DNA from: Rhizobium sp. G21
Lineage (GTDB): Bacteria > Pseudomonadota > Alphaproteobacteria > Rhizobiales > Rhizobiaceae
Length of the DNA stretch: 64,000 bases
NCBI RefSeq assembly: GCF_014158035.1
Contig: NZ_JACFXW010000002.1
Location: 457,001 to 521,000, forward strand
Reading direction: 5' to 3'
The notes beneath the pieces were generated by a model. The model was not told the origin of the DNA, did not search any database, and saw only the letters and a list, made by a program, of their open reading frames with translations. Position 1 is the stretch's first letter, and every line of letters starts with the position of its first letter. Below are positions 37,828-49,115 of this stretch, piece after piece. A program made the position numbers and the translations under genes.

Positions 37828-40800
37828 TCATGCGGCCGGCAGCAGCGACCGGGTCTTGCTGCGGGACGGGCGCCCCGAAGCGGCCATCTCCGCGTCCGTC
37901 GCATGGACATTTTGCGCATGCGCGTCGTCCGTATGCTGCGTCAGCGCCTTGTTTCCGGTGATCCGCCGCGCCAGCACATAGAAGACGGGCGTCATGAAGA
38001 TGCCGAAGAAGGTGACGCCGATCATGCCCGAGAAGACCGCGATGCCCATGGCGGCGCGCATCTCCGCGCCCGCGCCGGTGGAGACGACCAGCGGTATGAC
38101 GCCCATGATGAAGGCCATGGAGGTCATCAGGATCGGGCGCAGCCTGAGGCGGCTCGCTTCGATGGCCGCCTGAACCGGCGTCCGGCCCTCGAATTCCAGC
38201 TCGCGTGCGAATTCGACGATCAGGATGGCGTTTTTGGCCGACAGCCCCACCAGCACGACCAGGCCGATCTGGGTGAAGATGTTGTTGTCGCCGCCCGTGA
38301 GCCAGACGCCTGCGAGCGCCGCCAGCACGCCCATCGGCACGATCATGATGATCGCGATCGGCAGGGTGAGGCTCTCATATTGGGCTGCCAGCACCAGATA
38401 GACCAGCAGCAGCGCGAGCGGGAACACCAGCACCCCCGAATTGCCGGCGAGGATCTGCTGATAGGTCAGGTCGGTCCATTCGAAGCCGATGCCCTTGGGC
38501 AGGGTTTCCGCGGCGATGCGTTCAATGGCCGCCTGAGCCTGGCCCGAGGAGAAGCCGGGAGCAGGGCCGCCATTGATGTCGGCGGCAAGGAAGCCGTTGT
38601 AGCGGTTGGTCCGCTCCGGCCCCGTCGTCGCGTCCACCCTGAGCAGCGCCGAAAGCGGGATCATCTCGCCGCTCGCGGAGCGCACCTTCAACTGACCGAT
38701 GTCTTCGGGGTTGGCGCGGAACTTGGCGTCGGCCTGGGCGCGGACGCTGTAGGTGCGGCCGAACGCGTTGAAGTCGTTGACGTAGAGCGAACCGAGATAG
38801 ATCTGCAGCGTCTCGAACACATCCGTCACCGATACGCCGAGTTGCTGCGCCTTGGTGCGGTCGAGGTCGGCATAGAGCTGCGGCACGTTGATCTGGTAGC
38901 TCGAGAACAGGCCGGCCAGTTCAGGCGTCTGATAGGCCTTGCCGAGGAACGCCTTGGTCGCTTCGTCGAGCGCCTGATAGCCCAGGCCGGCTCGGTCTTC
39001 GAGCTGCAGCTTGAAGCCGCCCGTGGTGCCCAGGCCCTGTACGGGCGGCGGCGGGAACATGGCGATGAAGGCGTCCTGGATGGCGCCGAACTTCTGGTTC
39101 AGCTTCATGGCGATCGCGCCGCCCGAGAGATCCGGCGTCTTCCGCTCCTCGAAATCCTTCAACGTCACGAAGACGATGCCGGCATTGGACGAGTTGGTGA
39201 AGCCGTTGATCGAGAGGCCCGGAAAAGCGATCGCATGTTCGACGCCCGACTCGGCGAGCGCGATGTCGCTCATGCGCTTAATCACGTCTTCCGTGCGGTT
39301 GAGGGTTGCGGCGTCGGGAAGCTGGGCGAAGCCGATGAGATACTGCTTGTCCTGAGCCGGCACGAAGCCGCCCGGCACGGCGTTGAAGATCCCGTAAGTG
39401 GCGCCGGCCAAAGCGAGATAGACGCCCATGACCAGCGTTTTGCGTGTCAGGAGCCCGCCTATGCTGCGGCCATAGCCGTTCGAACTCGCGCCGAAGGCGG
39501 TTGAAGCCGCGGAAGAACCAGCCAAACAGGAAGTCCATGCCACGCGTCAGCCAGTCTTTCGGCGCATGATGACCCTTCAGCAGAAGCGCGGCGAGCGCCG
39601 GCGACAGCGTCAGCGAATTGATCGCCGAAATCACCGTCGAAATGGCGATGGTCAGCGCGAACTGGCGATAGAACTGGCCCGACAAACCGGTGATGAAGGC
39701 GAGTGGCACGAACACGGCCACCAGCACCAGAGCGATGGCGATGATCGGCCCCGACACTTCTTTCATGGCGCGATAAGTCGCCTCGCGCGGCGAAAGGCCG
39801 TTTTCGATGTTGCGTTCGACGTTTTCGACCACGACGATCGCATCGTCGACGACGATGCCGATCGCGAGGACGAGGCCGAACAGGCTGAGCGCGTTGATGG
39901 AGAAACCGAAGGCGTACATGACGCCGAATGTGCCGATGATCGACACGGGGACGGCGATTAGCGGAATGATCGAGGCGCGCCAGGTCTGCAGGAACAGGAT
40001 GACCACGAGCACGACGAGCGCCACGGCTTCGAGAAGCGTGTCGACGACCTTCTCGATCGAACTGCGAACGAATTTGGTCGTGTCATAGACGATTTCGTAC
40101 TTCACGCCTTCCGGCATGGCGACCTGCAGCTCGTTCATGGTCTTGACGACCTCGTCGGAGATGGTGATCGCGTTGGAGCCTGGCGCTTGGAAAACCGGGA
40201 TGGCGACCGCGGCCTTGCCGTCGAGCAGCGACCGCAGCGAATAGTCCGATGCGCCGAGTTCGACACGGGCGACGTCGCGCAGGCGGGTGATCTGACCCTC
40301 GGCGCCGCTCTTGACGATGATGTCGCCGAATTCTTCCGGCGTCTGCAGGCGACCCTGGGCGTTGACGTTCAATTGCACGTCGATGCCGGCGAGATTGGGC
40401 GATGCGCCGATCACGCCTGCCGCGGCCTGAACGTTCTGGCCGCGGATCGCATTGGTGATGTCGCTCGCCGCCAGACCGTGTTCGGCGGCCTTTTGCGGAT
40501 CGATCCAGACGCGCATGGAGTAGTCGCCCGAGCCGAAGATCTGCACCTGGCCGACGCCGGGAATGCGCGCCAGGCGGTCCTTGATGTTGAGGACGCCGTA
40601 ATTGCGCAGATAGGTGATGTCGTAGCGATTGTCCGGAGACAGCAGGTTCACCACCATCATCAGGTCCGGCGAGCTCTTCGCCGTGGTGACGCCGATGGTC
40701 CGGACTTCTTCCGGCAGGCGCGGCTCGGCCTGCGACACCCGGTTCTGCACCAGCTGCTGCGCCTTGTCGGGATCTGTGCCGAGCTTGAAGGTGACGGTCA

Positions 40801-41074
40801 GCGTCATGACGCCGTCCGATGTCGCCTGGCTCGACATATAGAGCATGCCGTCGACGCCGTTGATCTGCTCTTCGAGCGGAGTGGCCACCGTTTCGGCGAT
40901 GACCTTGGGATTTGCGCCGGGATAGGTCGCGCGCACCACGATGGACGGCGGCACCACGTCGGGATATTCGGAGATCGGCAGCGCCCTCATGCCCAGAAGG
41001 CCGGCGACCACGATCAGCACCGACAGCACCCCGGCAAATACCGGGCGGTCGACAAAGAAGCGGGAGATGTTCAT
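37828..41074 (-). CDS. RND multidrug efflux transporter, HAE1 family (one frame break)
   Basis: Inner-membrane proton-driven pump of about 1,081 aa, MexF/AcrB type. The conserved start is MNISRFFVDRPVFAGVLSV; the proton-relay pair lies in VVDDAIVVVENVERN and the opposing Lys in GLSAKNAILIVEF. The frame shifts near 39495-39500 by -2 or +1; adding GC restores FRGFNRAFGASSNGYGRS. Downstream of the membrane fusion gene, with a stem-loop (41160-41196) between, and closed by a T-run terminator. No outer-membrane factor gene is in the operon, so it must borrow a TolC-like protein. Confidence 0.9.
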
Positions 41075-41159
41075 GAGGGAACCCTCTTCAACGAGAATTT
41101 GAGACGCAGGCGCACACCCCGGTCGCCGAGGGCGCCGGATATGGAAACTGCGAAGACGG

Positions 41160-41196
41160 ATCCGCCTCCCGATCGAAGATCGAGCGGGAGGCGGAT
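41160..41196 (-). other. Stem-loop between membrane fusion protein and RND pump genes
   Basis: ATCCGCCTCCCG and CGGGAGGCGGAT form a perfect 12-bp stem around a 13-base loop in the 129-base gap. No T-run on the minus strand. It could set the ratio of fusion protein to pump. Confidence 0.55.
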
Positions 41197-41203
41197 GTGA
41201 CAG

Positions 41204-42415
41204 TTATTGCGACTGCGCGGGCTGTGCCGCGCCCAGAGCGGCTGTCTTTTCCACTTCGGGAGCGACGACGACGCCGGGACGGATGCGCTGCAGTCCGTTG
41301 ACCACGATCGTGTCGCCGGCACTCAGACCGGTTTCGACGATGCGCATGCCGTCGACGGCCGCGCCGAGCGCTACCTGCCGATAGGCGACCTTGTTGCCGG
41401 CCTCGACCACGAAGACGAACTTCTTGTCCTGATCCGTGCCGATGGCGCGTTCGCTGACCAGGATCTTCTTTTCCGCCTTCGGCTGGCCCATACGGACCTT
41501 CACGAACTGGCCGGGGATCAACCGGCCGCCCGGATTGTCGAACACGGCGCGGACGGCGATCGTGCCGCTGGCGCTGTCCACCTGGTTATCGATGAGCTGA
41601 AGACGTCCCTTGATGGGCGTGCCCTTGTCTGCGACAGTGCCGATTTCGACCGGGATCTGATCGAGCGCCGGCGAAGACGCCGTGGATTCGGGGAGATCGG
41701 CGAGGGCGCGCGTCACCGTTTCTTCGCTGACATTGAAGCCGGCATAGATCGGATCGATGGAAACGAGCGTGGTCAGCGCCGGCGAAGCGGCGCCGGCTTC
41801 CACCAGGTTGCCGACGGTGATTTCGACTTTGCCGACCCGACCGGTGACGGGCGCGATGACCTTGGTGTAGCCGAGATTGAGGGATACGGTCCGAAGCGCC
41901 GCCTGTGCGGTGCGAAGGCCGGCCTCCGCCTCGGTCAGCGCATTCTGGCGCTCGTCGAGATCGCTTTGCGAGATCGCCTTGTTGGCGGTGAGCCTGCGGC
42001 CGCGATCCAATTGCAGCTGCGCGAGGCTGACCCGCGCCTGCGCGGATGCGACCTGACCCTCGGCCTGGGCGACGGCGGCTTCATACGGCGCGGGATCCAG
42101 GGTGAAGAGCAGGTCGCCCGCCTTTACAATCGCCCCTTCGCGGAAGGCGACGGTCTGAATGACGCCGGAGACGCGAGGGCGGATCTGCACCCTTTCGACG
42201 GCTTCGAGGCGGCCGGAAAATTCTTCCCAGGCCGTGATGGACTTGTCTTCGACGACGGAGACCGTCACCGGTACGGCCGGCGGCGCCGCAGGCGCTTCGG
42301 TCGCGGCGGCGGCGGTCCCTCCGGGGAGGTCGAAGAACAAAGTCGCGGCTGCCAAAGACGCAGCCAGTCCCAGGCCGGCGCCCGCGAGGGCCCAGCGTTT
42401 GCTGTTCGGTGTCAT
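41204..42415 (-). CDS. RND efflux periplasmic membrane fusion protein
   Basis: AcrA/MexE-like adaptor, 403 aa. A single N-terminal hydrophobic segment (about 8-30) is followed by a periplasmic domain: barrel-sandwich hybrid (RPRVSGVI, then LFTLDPAPYEAAVAQAEGQ), alpha-hairpin coiled coil (about 100-165) and beta-barrel/membrane-proximal domains. No lipobox Cys is evident. It links the pump to an outer-membrane channel. It sits 57 bases after the alpha/beta hydrolase gene in the same direction. Confidence 0.9.
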   Translation of the reverse strand: MTPNSKRWALAGAGLGLAASLAAATLFFDLPGGTAAAATEAPAAPPAVPVTVSVVEDKSITAWEEFSGRLEAVERVQIRPRVSGVIQTVAFREGAIVKAGDLLFTLDPAPYEAAVAQAEGQVASAQARVSLAQLQLDRGRRLTANKAISQSDLDERQNALTEAEAGLRTAQAALRTVSLNLGYTKVIAPVTGRVGKVEITVGNLVEAGAASPALTTLVSIDPIYAGFNVSEETVTRALADLPESTASSPALDQIPVEIGTVADKGTPIKGRLQLIDNQVDSASGTIAVRAVFDNPGGRLIPGQFVKVRMGQPKAEKKILVSERAIGTDQDKKFVFVVEAGNKVAYRQVALGAAVDGMRIVETGLSAGDTIVVNGLQRIRPGVVVAPEVEKTAALGAAQPAQSQ

Positions 42416-42472
42416 GGAATGTCTCCTTGCGATCCCGGGGAAAACCCGATCTCAGTAGAGTGTCGTCATCGA

Positions 42473-43285
42473 TCAACCGGCGCCGAGTTCACGGACGAAG
42501 TCCGCAAAATGCCGGCGAAGGTTGTCCGCCCAGTTGGGCGTATGGCCTGTCGTCCCGCCGTAGAGTTCAGGCCATCCTGCTCCGGCGGGAAGCAGATGCT
42601 GCTGGACATGATTGCCCGCTTGTCTCAGGCGCTCGGCATAACCGATAGCCTCGTCGCGCAACGGATCATCGTCCGATGTCGCAAGCAAAGTCGGCGCCAG
42701 GCCCGTCATGCGCGAACAAAGACACGGCGCCGCATAGGGATGACAGACGCCGGCGCTGAGATAATGGCTCCAGCCTTCCGTCCATCGTTCCCGCATGCCC
42801 GCGGCGTCCGCTTCGCGCATCGAGACCGAGCCCATGAACGGATCGACCAGCGGCGACAACAGAACCTGACCATCCAGTTCCCGCGCCAGGTGATCCCGGG
42901 CCTTGAAGGCGACTGCGGCAGCGATGTTTCCACCCGCTTCTTCGCCTCCGATCAACAACAGCGATTTCCGGTCGCCCAATCCCGCCCGTTTCTTGGCCAG
43001 ATAGGAGAAGATCGAAAATCCAACCTCCAGCGGCTTTGGAAAAGCGCCGCCCAGAGGCGAAATGTAGTCCGGCACCACCACGATTGCGCCGGCTCCGGCC
43101 AGACACTCCGCGGCGGCGTTGTCCCGCATCGGCGATCCCAGAAAGGCTCCGGCTCCGAAATACAGGAGCACCGGCGCGCCTTTGCTGTAATCCGCGCCCT
43201 GATAGATCCTCGTTGACACGGGGCCGATGGCCACCTTGTCGAACACCATGTCTGTCACGTCCACTGGCATCGTCTTCGCTTTCAT
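42473..43285 (-). CDS. Alpha/beta hydrolase-fold protein with degenerate active site
   Basis: 270 aa, HSL/Aes-type fold. The usual HGGG oxyanion motif is replaced by YFGAGAFLG, and the expected nucleophile elbow GDSAGG reads GGEEAGG, so the Ser is Glu. The acid region SDDDPLRDEA is kept, but no His is seen at the expected site near HLLPAGAGWPELYGG. This looks like a pseudoenzyme or one with altered chemistry. The substitution comes from an intact frame, not from a frame break. First gene of the efflux operon and divergent from a LysR gene, so it may sense, bind or modify the pump substrate. Confidence 0.78.
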   Translation of the reverse strand: MKAKTMPVDVTDMVFDKVAIGPVSTRIYQGADYSKGAPVLLYFGAGAFLGSPMRDNAAAECLAGAGAIVVVPDYISPLGGAFPKPLEVGFSIFSYLAKKRAGLGDRKSLLLIGGEEAGGNIAAAVAFKARDHLARELDGQVLLSPLVDPFMGSVSMREADAAGMRERWTEGWSHYLSAGVCHPYAAPCLCSRMTGLAPTLLATSDDDPLRDEAIGYAERLRQAGNHVQQHLLPAGAGWPELYGGTTGHTPNWADNLRRHFADFVRELGAG

Positions 43286-43333
43286 GCTGCTGCATTATCA
43301 CGCCCCGGATGCACAATGCTCGTCTTTTGTGAG

Positions 43334-43402
43334 ATCTATGTAGATTGACTTGATTGATTGAACAAGTTCGTTATTTATGGCTTCACTATTCGAAAATTCG
43401 AA
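43334..43402. promoter_or_regulatory. LysR operator candidates between the efflux operon and lysR
   Basis: Two palindromes lie in the 161-base divergent gap: ATCTATGTAGAT (43334-43345) and TTCGAAAATTCGAA (43389-43402). Their placement between the two start codons fits LysR recognition and activation sites, though neither matches a strict T-N11-A box. Confidence 0.5.
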
Positions 43403-43446
43403 CAATATCGCAATGCACATAAAACGGGCAGCAGAAGGATTGGGAT

Positions 43447-44364
43447 ATGGACCAGCTTTCGGCAATGCGAGCTTTCGTTCGCGTGGTGGAAACCGGTAAT
43501 TTTACCCGCGCCGCCGACGCGCTTCGGATGCCCAAGGCGACGGTCACCAATCTGATTCAGGGCCTCGAAGCGCATCTGCGCACGCAACTGCTCAACCGCA
43601 CCACGCGGCGCGTCGTCGTCACCACGGATGGCGCCCTCTACTACGAACGCGCGGTGCGCATCATTTCGGAGGTCGACGAATTGGACAGCAGTCTGTCCAA
43701 CTCCAACACCAGTCCGAGCGGGCGGTTGAGAGTGGAAATGGCGGGAGCCTTCGCGGACTGGATCGTCATTCCGGCGCTGTGCGATTTCGCCCAGGCCTAT
43801 CCCGACATCCGCCTCGATCTCGGCGTCGGCGACAGAACGGTGGATTATCTCGCGGAAAACGTCGATTGCGCGTTGAGAGCCGGCGCGCCGGGCGACCAAT
43901 CGCTCATCGCCAGACGCGTGTCGGAAATTTCTCTTCTGACCTGCGCGACACCCGACTACGTCGAGAAGTTCGGTTTCCCCCAAACTCCCGGCGAACTCGA
44001 AACAGGGCATTACTGCATCAATTACTTTCGAGCCCAGATCAACCGCACATTGCCGTTCGTATTCATCCAGGACGGTGAGACGATCGAGGTGACCGGTCGC
44101 TATATTCTATCGGTCAACGACGCGCGCAGCTATGTCACCGCAGCGCTCGCCGGGCTCGGCGTTGCGCAGCTTCCGCACTTCATGATCCGGGACGAGCTGC
44201 GCGATGGGCGGCTCATCCCGGTTCTCGAAGAGTGGTCCTGCGAAGTCATGCCGCTCTATGTGGTCTACCCGTCCAATCGGCACCTGAGCAACAAGGTCAG
44301 GGTCTTCGTGGACTGGCTGGTGAAACTGCTCGGCAACCGCGCGATGAAGGCCGAAGACAAATAG
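43447..44364 (+). CDS. LysR-family transcriptional regulator
   Basis: 305 aa. N-terminal winged helix (MRAFVRVVETGNFTRAADAL, LLNRTTRRVVVTTDG) of the CrgA-like subgroup and a C-terminal effector-binding domain ending in VDWLVKLLG. Divergent from the hydrolase-MFP-RND operon, which is its most likely target. Frame intact. Confidence 0.88.
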   Translation: MDQLSAMRAFVRVVETGNFTRAADALRMPKATVTNLIQGLEAHLRTQLLNRTTRRVVVTTDGALYYERAVRIISEVDELDSSLSNSNTSPSGRLRVEMAGAFADWIVIPALCDFAQAYPDIRLDLGVGDRTVDYLAENVDCALRAGAPGDQSLIARRVSEISLLTCATPDYVEKFGFPQTPGELETGHYCINYFRAQINRTLPFVFIQDGETIEVTGRYILSVNDARSYVTAALAGLGVAQLPHFMIRDELRDGRLIPVLEEWSCEVMPLYVVYPSNRHLSNKVRVFVDWLVKLLGNRAMKAEDK

Positions 44365-44448
44365 CCGGAACGCGAGCATGGCGAGGCAGGCCGCCTGGGC
44401 GCTCATAAGCAGCGCCACACTTTTTTGTCGGTGGCGACCCGCCTCTGT

Positions 44449-46182
44449 CTAGAGAAGGAAGTCGCTTCCGTCCAAAGCCGCCCGCCCGTTGAGCTCAGGA
44501 CGAAGTCCGCGATGCGGTCTCCATCGAGATCGGCGCTCACCAGTGTGTGGCGTCCGATGATTTCGGCGCGCAATTCGCCTTCGCGTCCGCTGAAATCTGC
44601 GGCGCCAAGGAAGGAAAAGCGTTGAAAGCCGCTTTCCGACGCGCTGGCGTCGAAATGGGAGAAATCCATGCGATCACCCTCCGCAACCGAAAAATCGGCA
44701 ATTCTCTCGTGCCGGTCGGCCGCCCGGGCTTCGGGCAGGTCATGCGTCCGGAATACGAAGATGTCCGCGCCACCGCCGCCCTTCAAGACATCGGCTCCGC
44801 CGCGACCAACGAGAATATCGTCGTTCGCTGCGCCTTGAAGGTGATCCTGACGCGCGGTTCCGGCAATCGTATCGGACGCCGCCGCGTCATGCCGCGCATC
44901 GGTCGACTGGCGCGACGCGCCGCCTTTCATCGTGGTCGACACGCCCGTGCTGCTGCCGTAGACGGTGGCTGCGATCCCGGTATCGTCATTATCGATTGCT
45001 TCGGACGTATAGGTGATCACGAAGCGCCCCTTGTTCAGCGCCGCGACGGAGACGTCGAGCTGATCGTCGTACTTGCTTGCGTCCACCCCGACGGTGAAAA
45101 CCTTGCCGAGAGGTTTTCCGTTGGCGGACAGCACGATCGCATAGGCGTCGTCGCCGACATCGCTCTGCTTGAGCGATTGCTGCGTCCAGGCCACGACATA
45201 GCGACCGTTGGAAAGTTGCGCTATGTCCACGTCTCCGGGCACTGTTCCCTTCTGGAAGATTGCGTGGGAGTCGATGACTTGCTTGCCCTTGCCGTCATAG
45301 GCGGTGAAATAGATCCCTTTCGCCCCGGCGTCTTTGGTAGAGGGCGTCCAGTCGAGATTGACGACCGCGAAGCCGCTGTCGCCGCGGGCCGCAACGGCGT
45401 AGCCGTAATTCTCGTCGTCGCTCCAGGCGCCGCCCGCGCCGCCGAAATGCGGCGTCAGGCCGAAATCGCTCTTGATGACCTTGCCCCGCTCGTCGAGCAG
45501 GCTGGCGCGCAACTGGTTCTGGCCATCATCCGTGCCGTCGTCGATCGCCGCTTCGGAGTTCCAGATCACCACGCTATGACCGTTTTTCAGCGCAGCGGAT
45601 TTGGTGACCAGTTCGTCGAAATCGTTGGAATGTGTGTTGAGGACCGAATCCTGTCGCAAAGCCTTGCCGGATGACGAGTAGGCGCGGGAATAGACTTCAT
45701 CGAAATTGGCGCCCGACCGTTCGAGGCCGAAACTCACCACGAAACCGCCGCTGCCGGTCGCGACGACGTCGGGAAGGATCGCTTCCGCCGATTTGACCGT
45801 ATCGACCTTGATGACGTTGCTGACGCTTTCGCCCTTGGAATCGAAGATCTGGGCGCGGATATGCGCGCCGGTGGTGAAGATCGGATGATCGAAATTTTCC
45901 GTCCAGGTGAGGACGATATTGCCGTTCTTCAGCTGCGTGGCTTGCGGCGTTCCGGAATAACCGCCGTCTATAGCCCGCATGATTTTCTCGCCGCCGACCG
46001 ACCGGGCGACCATTTGCGTTGTAGAATTGTGCGCCGAGATAGGTCGTCTCGATGTCGGTATCGTCGTATTGATTGAAATAACTCGACCAGGTGACGAGAT
46101 AACCGCCCCCTTTCAGGCCGATGACATTGGAGTCCTCCTGCCAATTGTTGCCATAGCTGTTGACGCGGATTTCTTTCGCCAT
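44449..46182 (-). CDS. RTX-type calcium-binding secreted protein (two frame breaks)
   Basis: About 577 aa. The N-terminal ~370 residues are made of repeated beta segments with W-S/W-T and 'G.YVV.W' patterns (GYLVTWSSY, NIVLTWTE, GRYVVAWTQ, GRFVITYTS), typical of adhesin-like repeats. Calcium-binding nonapeptides follow (NDDILVGRGGADVLKGGGGA), then an M10_C-like end. Breaks: near 45991-46004 (+1 or -2, joining NGRPVG to GEKIMRAIDGG) and 44478-44479 (one base missing; restoring it gives GGRALDGSDFLL, the classic type I secretion tail, and a stop at 44449). No ABC/HlyD exporter gene is nearby. Start ATG 46182 (MAKEIRVNSYG). Confidence 0.82.
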
Positions 46183-46360
46183 GCGACGTCTCCCAGTTGT
46201 GGTGCAGCAGCTGGGTACCGATAGTTTGTGACATTTTTGAAGCTGATTATATTATAAAAAGCTCACGGCGCAGAGCGTGCGTCAATTCTCCACTTCCCCG
46301 CTAGCCTGGGCTGCCGCGAAGAAGGACCGCCTGCCAAGCTCGGAGCGGGAGAGATGATTT

Positions 46361-47423
<1,063 letters not shown>

Positions 47424-47424
<1 letters not shown>

Positions 47425-48214
47425 CAGTCATTTCCTCCGAATTTGTAGAAGCGGGCGGTGAACAGCATCACGCCCATGGACATGACGATGATCAGGGTCG
47501 ACACGGCGTTGATTTCGGGCGTGAAGCCCTTGCGGATGGCCGCATAGATTTCGACGGGCAAGGTCGTCTCCCCGGCGTCGCCAAGAAATAGGAGACGACG
47601 AACTGATCGAAGGATACGGCGAACGCGAAGAGGCCGCCGGCGATCACCCCGGGCGCGATCGCGGGCAGGGTAACCCGACGGGTCACTTGCCATTGATTGG
47701 CGCCGAGCGAGCGGGCGGCTTCCTCGAGTTCCCGAGGAAAGGTCTTCAGCCGGGCGTTCACCACGATGATCACGTAAGGCAAAGCCAGCGCGACATGGCC
47801 GAGAATGATGGCGTGCAACCCGCGGCCGATGCCGACGCCGAAGAAGAAGATCAGCATGGCCGTGCCGGTGATCAGCCAGGGAATGGCGATCGGCGGCAAA
47901 AGCAGCGCCTGCAAGACCTTTTTGCCTGTGAAATCGTATCGGAATAGCGCGAGCGACGCCGCTGTGCCGAGCGCAGTCGAGATTACCGTGGTCAGCGCAG
48001 CGATTTTCACACTGTTGAACGCGGCCGAGATCAATTGGTCGTCCTGCCACAGCGCCTCATACCAGGTCGTCGACCACTCGATCGGCAGCATGTAGAAGGG
48101 CGAGGCGTTGAAAGACATCAACGCCATGATCACAATCGGCAAGTAGAGGAAGGCGAGCAGAAGGCCGACATAGAGCCGCCCGAGCCCATTGAGAAGCCGT
48201 GTGGTTGCGGTCAT
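47424..48214 (-). CDS. PotC-like ABC transporter permease (one frame break)
   Basis: Inner-membrane subunit of about 263 aa with six segments. The EAA loop is LEEAARSLGANQWQVTRRVTLP. The frame breaks in the C4 run 47570-47573; one extra base gives SYFLATPGETTLPVEIYAAI, the usual PotC C-terminal region. Start ATG 48214 overlaps the preceding stop (ATGA). Confidence 0.87.
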
Positions 48215-49115
48215 GACGCCCTCCGCATCACCGGCGACGCCAGCGCCAGAATGATCAGCACGAGTCCAAGCAGAATGAAGGACAGCGCCGCGCCCAGCGG
48301 CCAGTTAAACACCGCCACGAACTGATCCTCGATCACCGTTCCATAGAAGGTGCCGGTGCGGCCGCCGAGAATGCGCGGCTCCATGAAGGAGCCGATCACC
48401 GGCACGAACACCAGCACGGCGCCCGCCACCACGCCCGGCATGGACAGGGGCAGGACCAGGCGGCGCAGAATGGTCAGGCGCGACGCGCCGAGCGACCGGG
48501 CGGCCTCGATCAGGCTGTCGTCGATCGCCTGCAGGCTTAGATAGCATGTCAGGACGATATAGGGCACATAGGAATGCACCAGCCCGATGATGACGGCCGG
48601 ATAAGAATACATGAGATCGATATTGATCTCGAAAGGCAGGATGGCGTTGAGCCATGTATCCAGAATGCCGCCGCTTCTGAGCACCATCGCCCAGGAGAAG
48701 ATGCGGACCAGGCCGTTGCTCCAGAAGGGCAGGATGACCAGAAGAAAGATCATCTCGCGGCTGCGCCCTTCAGCACTTTCGCCAGCACGAAAGCGGTGGG
48801 AAAGCCGAGCACGAGGCACCAGAATGTCACTTCGAGCGCAAGTCGGAGCGAAGCGAGCAGTAGGGTCGCGTAGATGCCGGTCGAGAAGAAGGCGGCGTAG
48901 TTGGCGAGCGTCAGGCTCCACGGCTTGCCGGACAGCGGCAGGTCGGTGACGAAGCTGAAGAATATCATCGCCGACAGCGGCAGGAAGATAGCCACTGTCA
49001 GCCATAGATAGGCGGGAGCGAGCAACGGAGCCGCCTTCGCGCCATCGGAGATGCGTCCATTGCCGCCCCCGGGGGCTGAAGCCGCCGATACTGTTCCCGC
49101 CTGTCCCGTCGTCAT
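48211..49115 (-). CDS. PotB-like ABC transporter permease (one frame break)
   Basis: Inner-membrane subunit of about 301 aa. N-terminal part: cytoplasmic tail of ~30 residues and LLAPAYLWLTVAIFLPLSAM; second part has the EAA loop LIEAARSLGASRLTILRRLVLP. The frame breaks near 48754-48761 (one base missing), joining FVLAKVLKGAA to EMIFLLVILPFW. Start ATG 49115 overlaps the binding-protein stop (ATGA). Confidence 0.86.

Noticed and set aside
41207..43216. 669-codon plus-strand frame opposite the fusion protein and hydrolase genes
   Set aside because: Spans two real genes and a gap; composition typical of a shadow.
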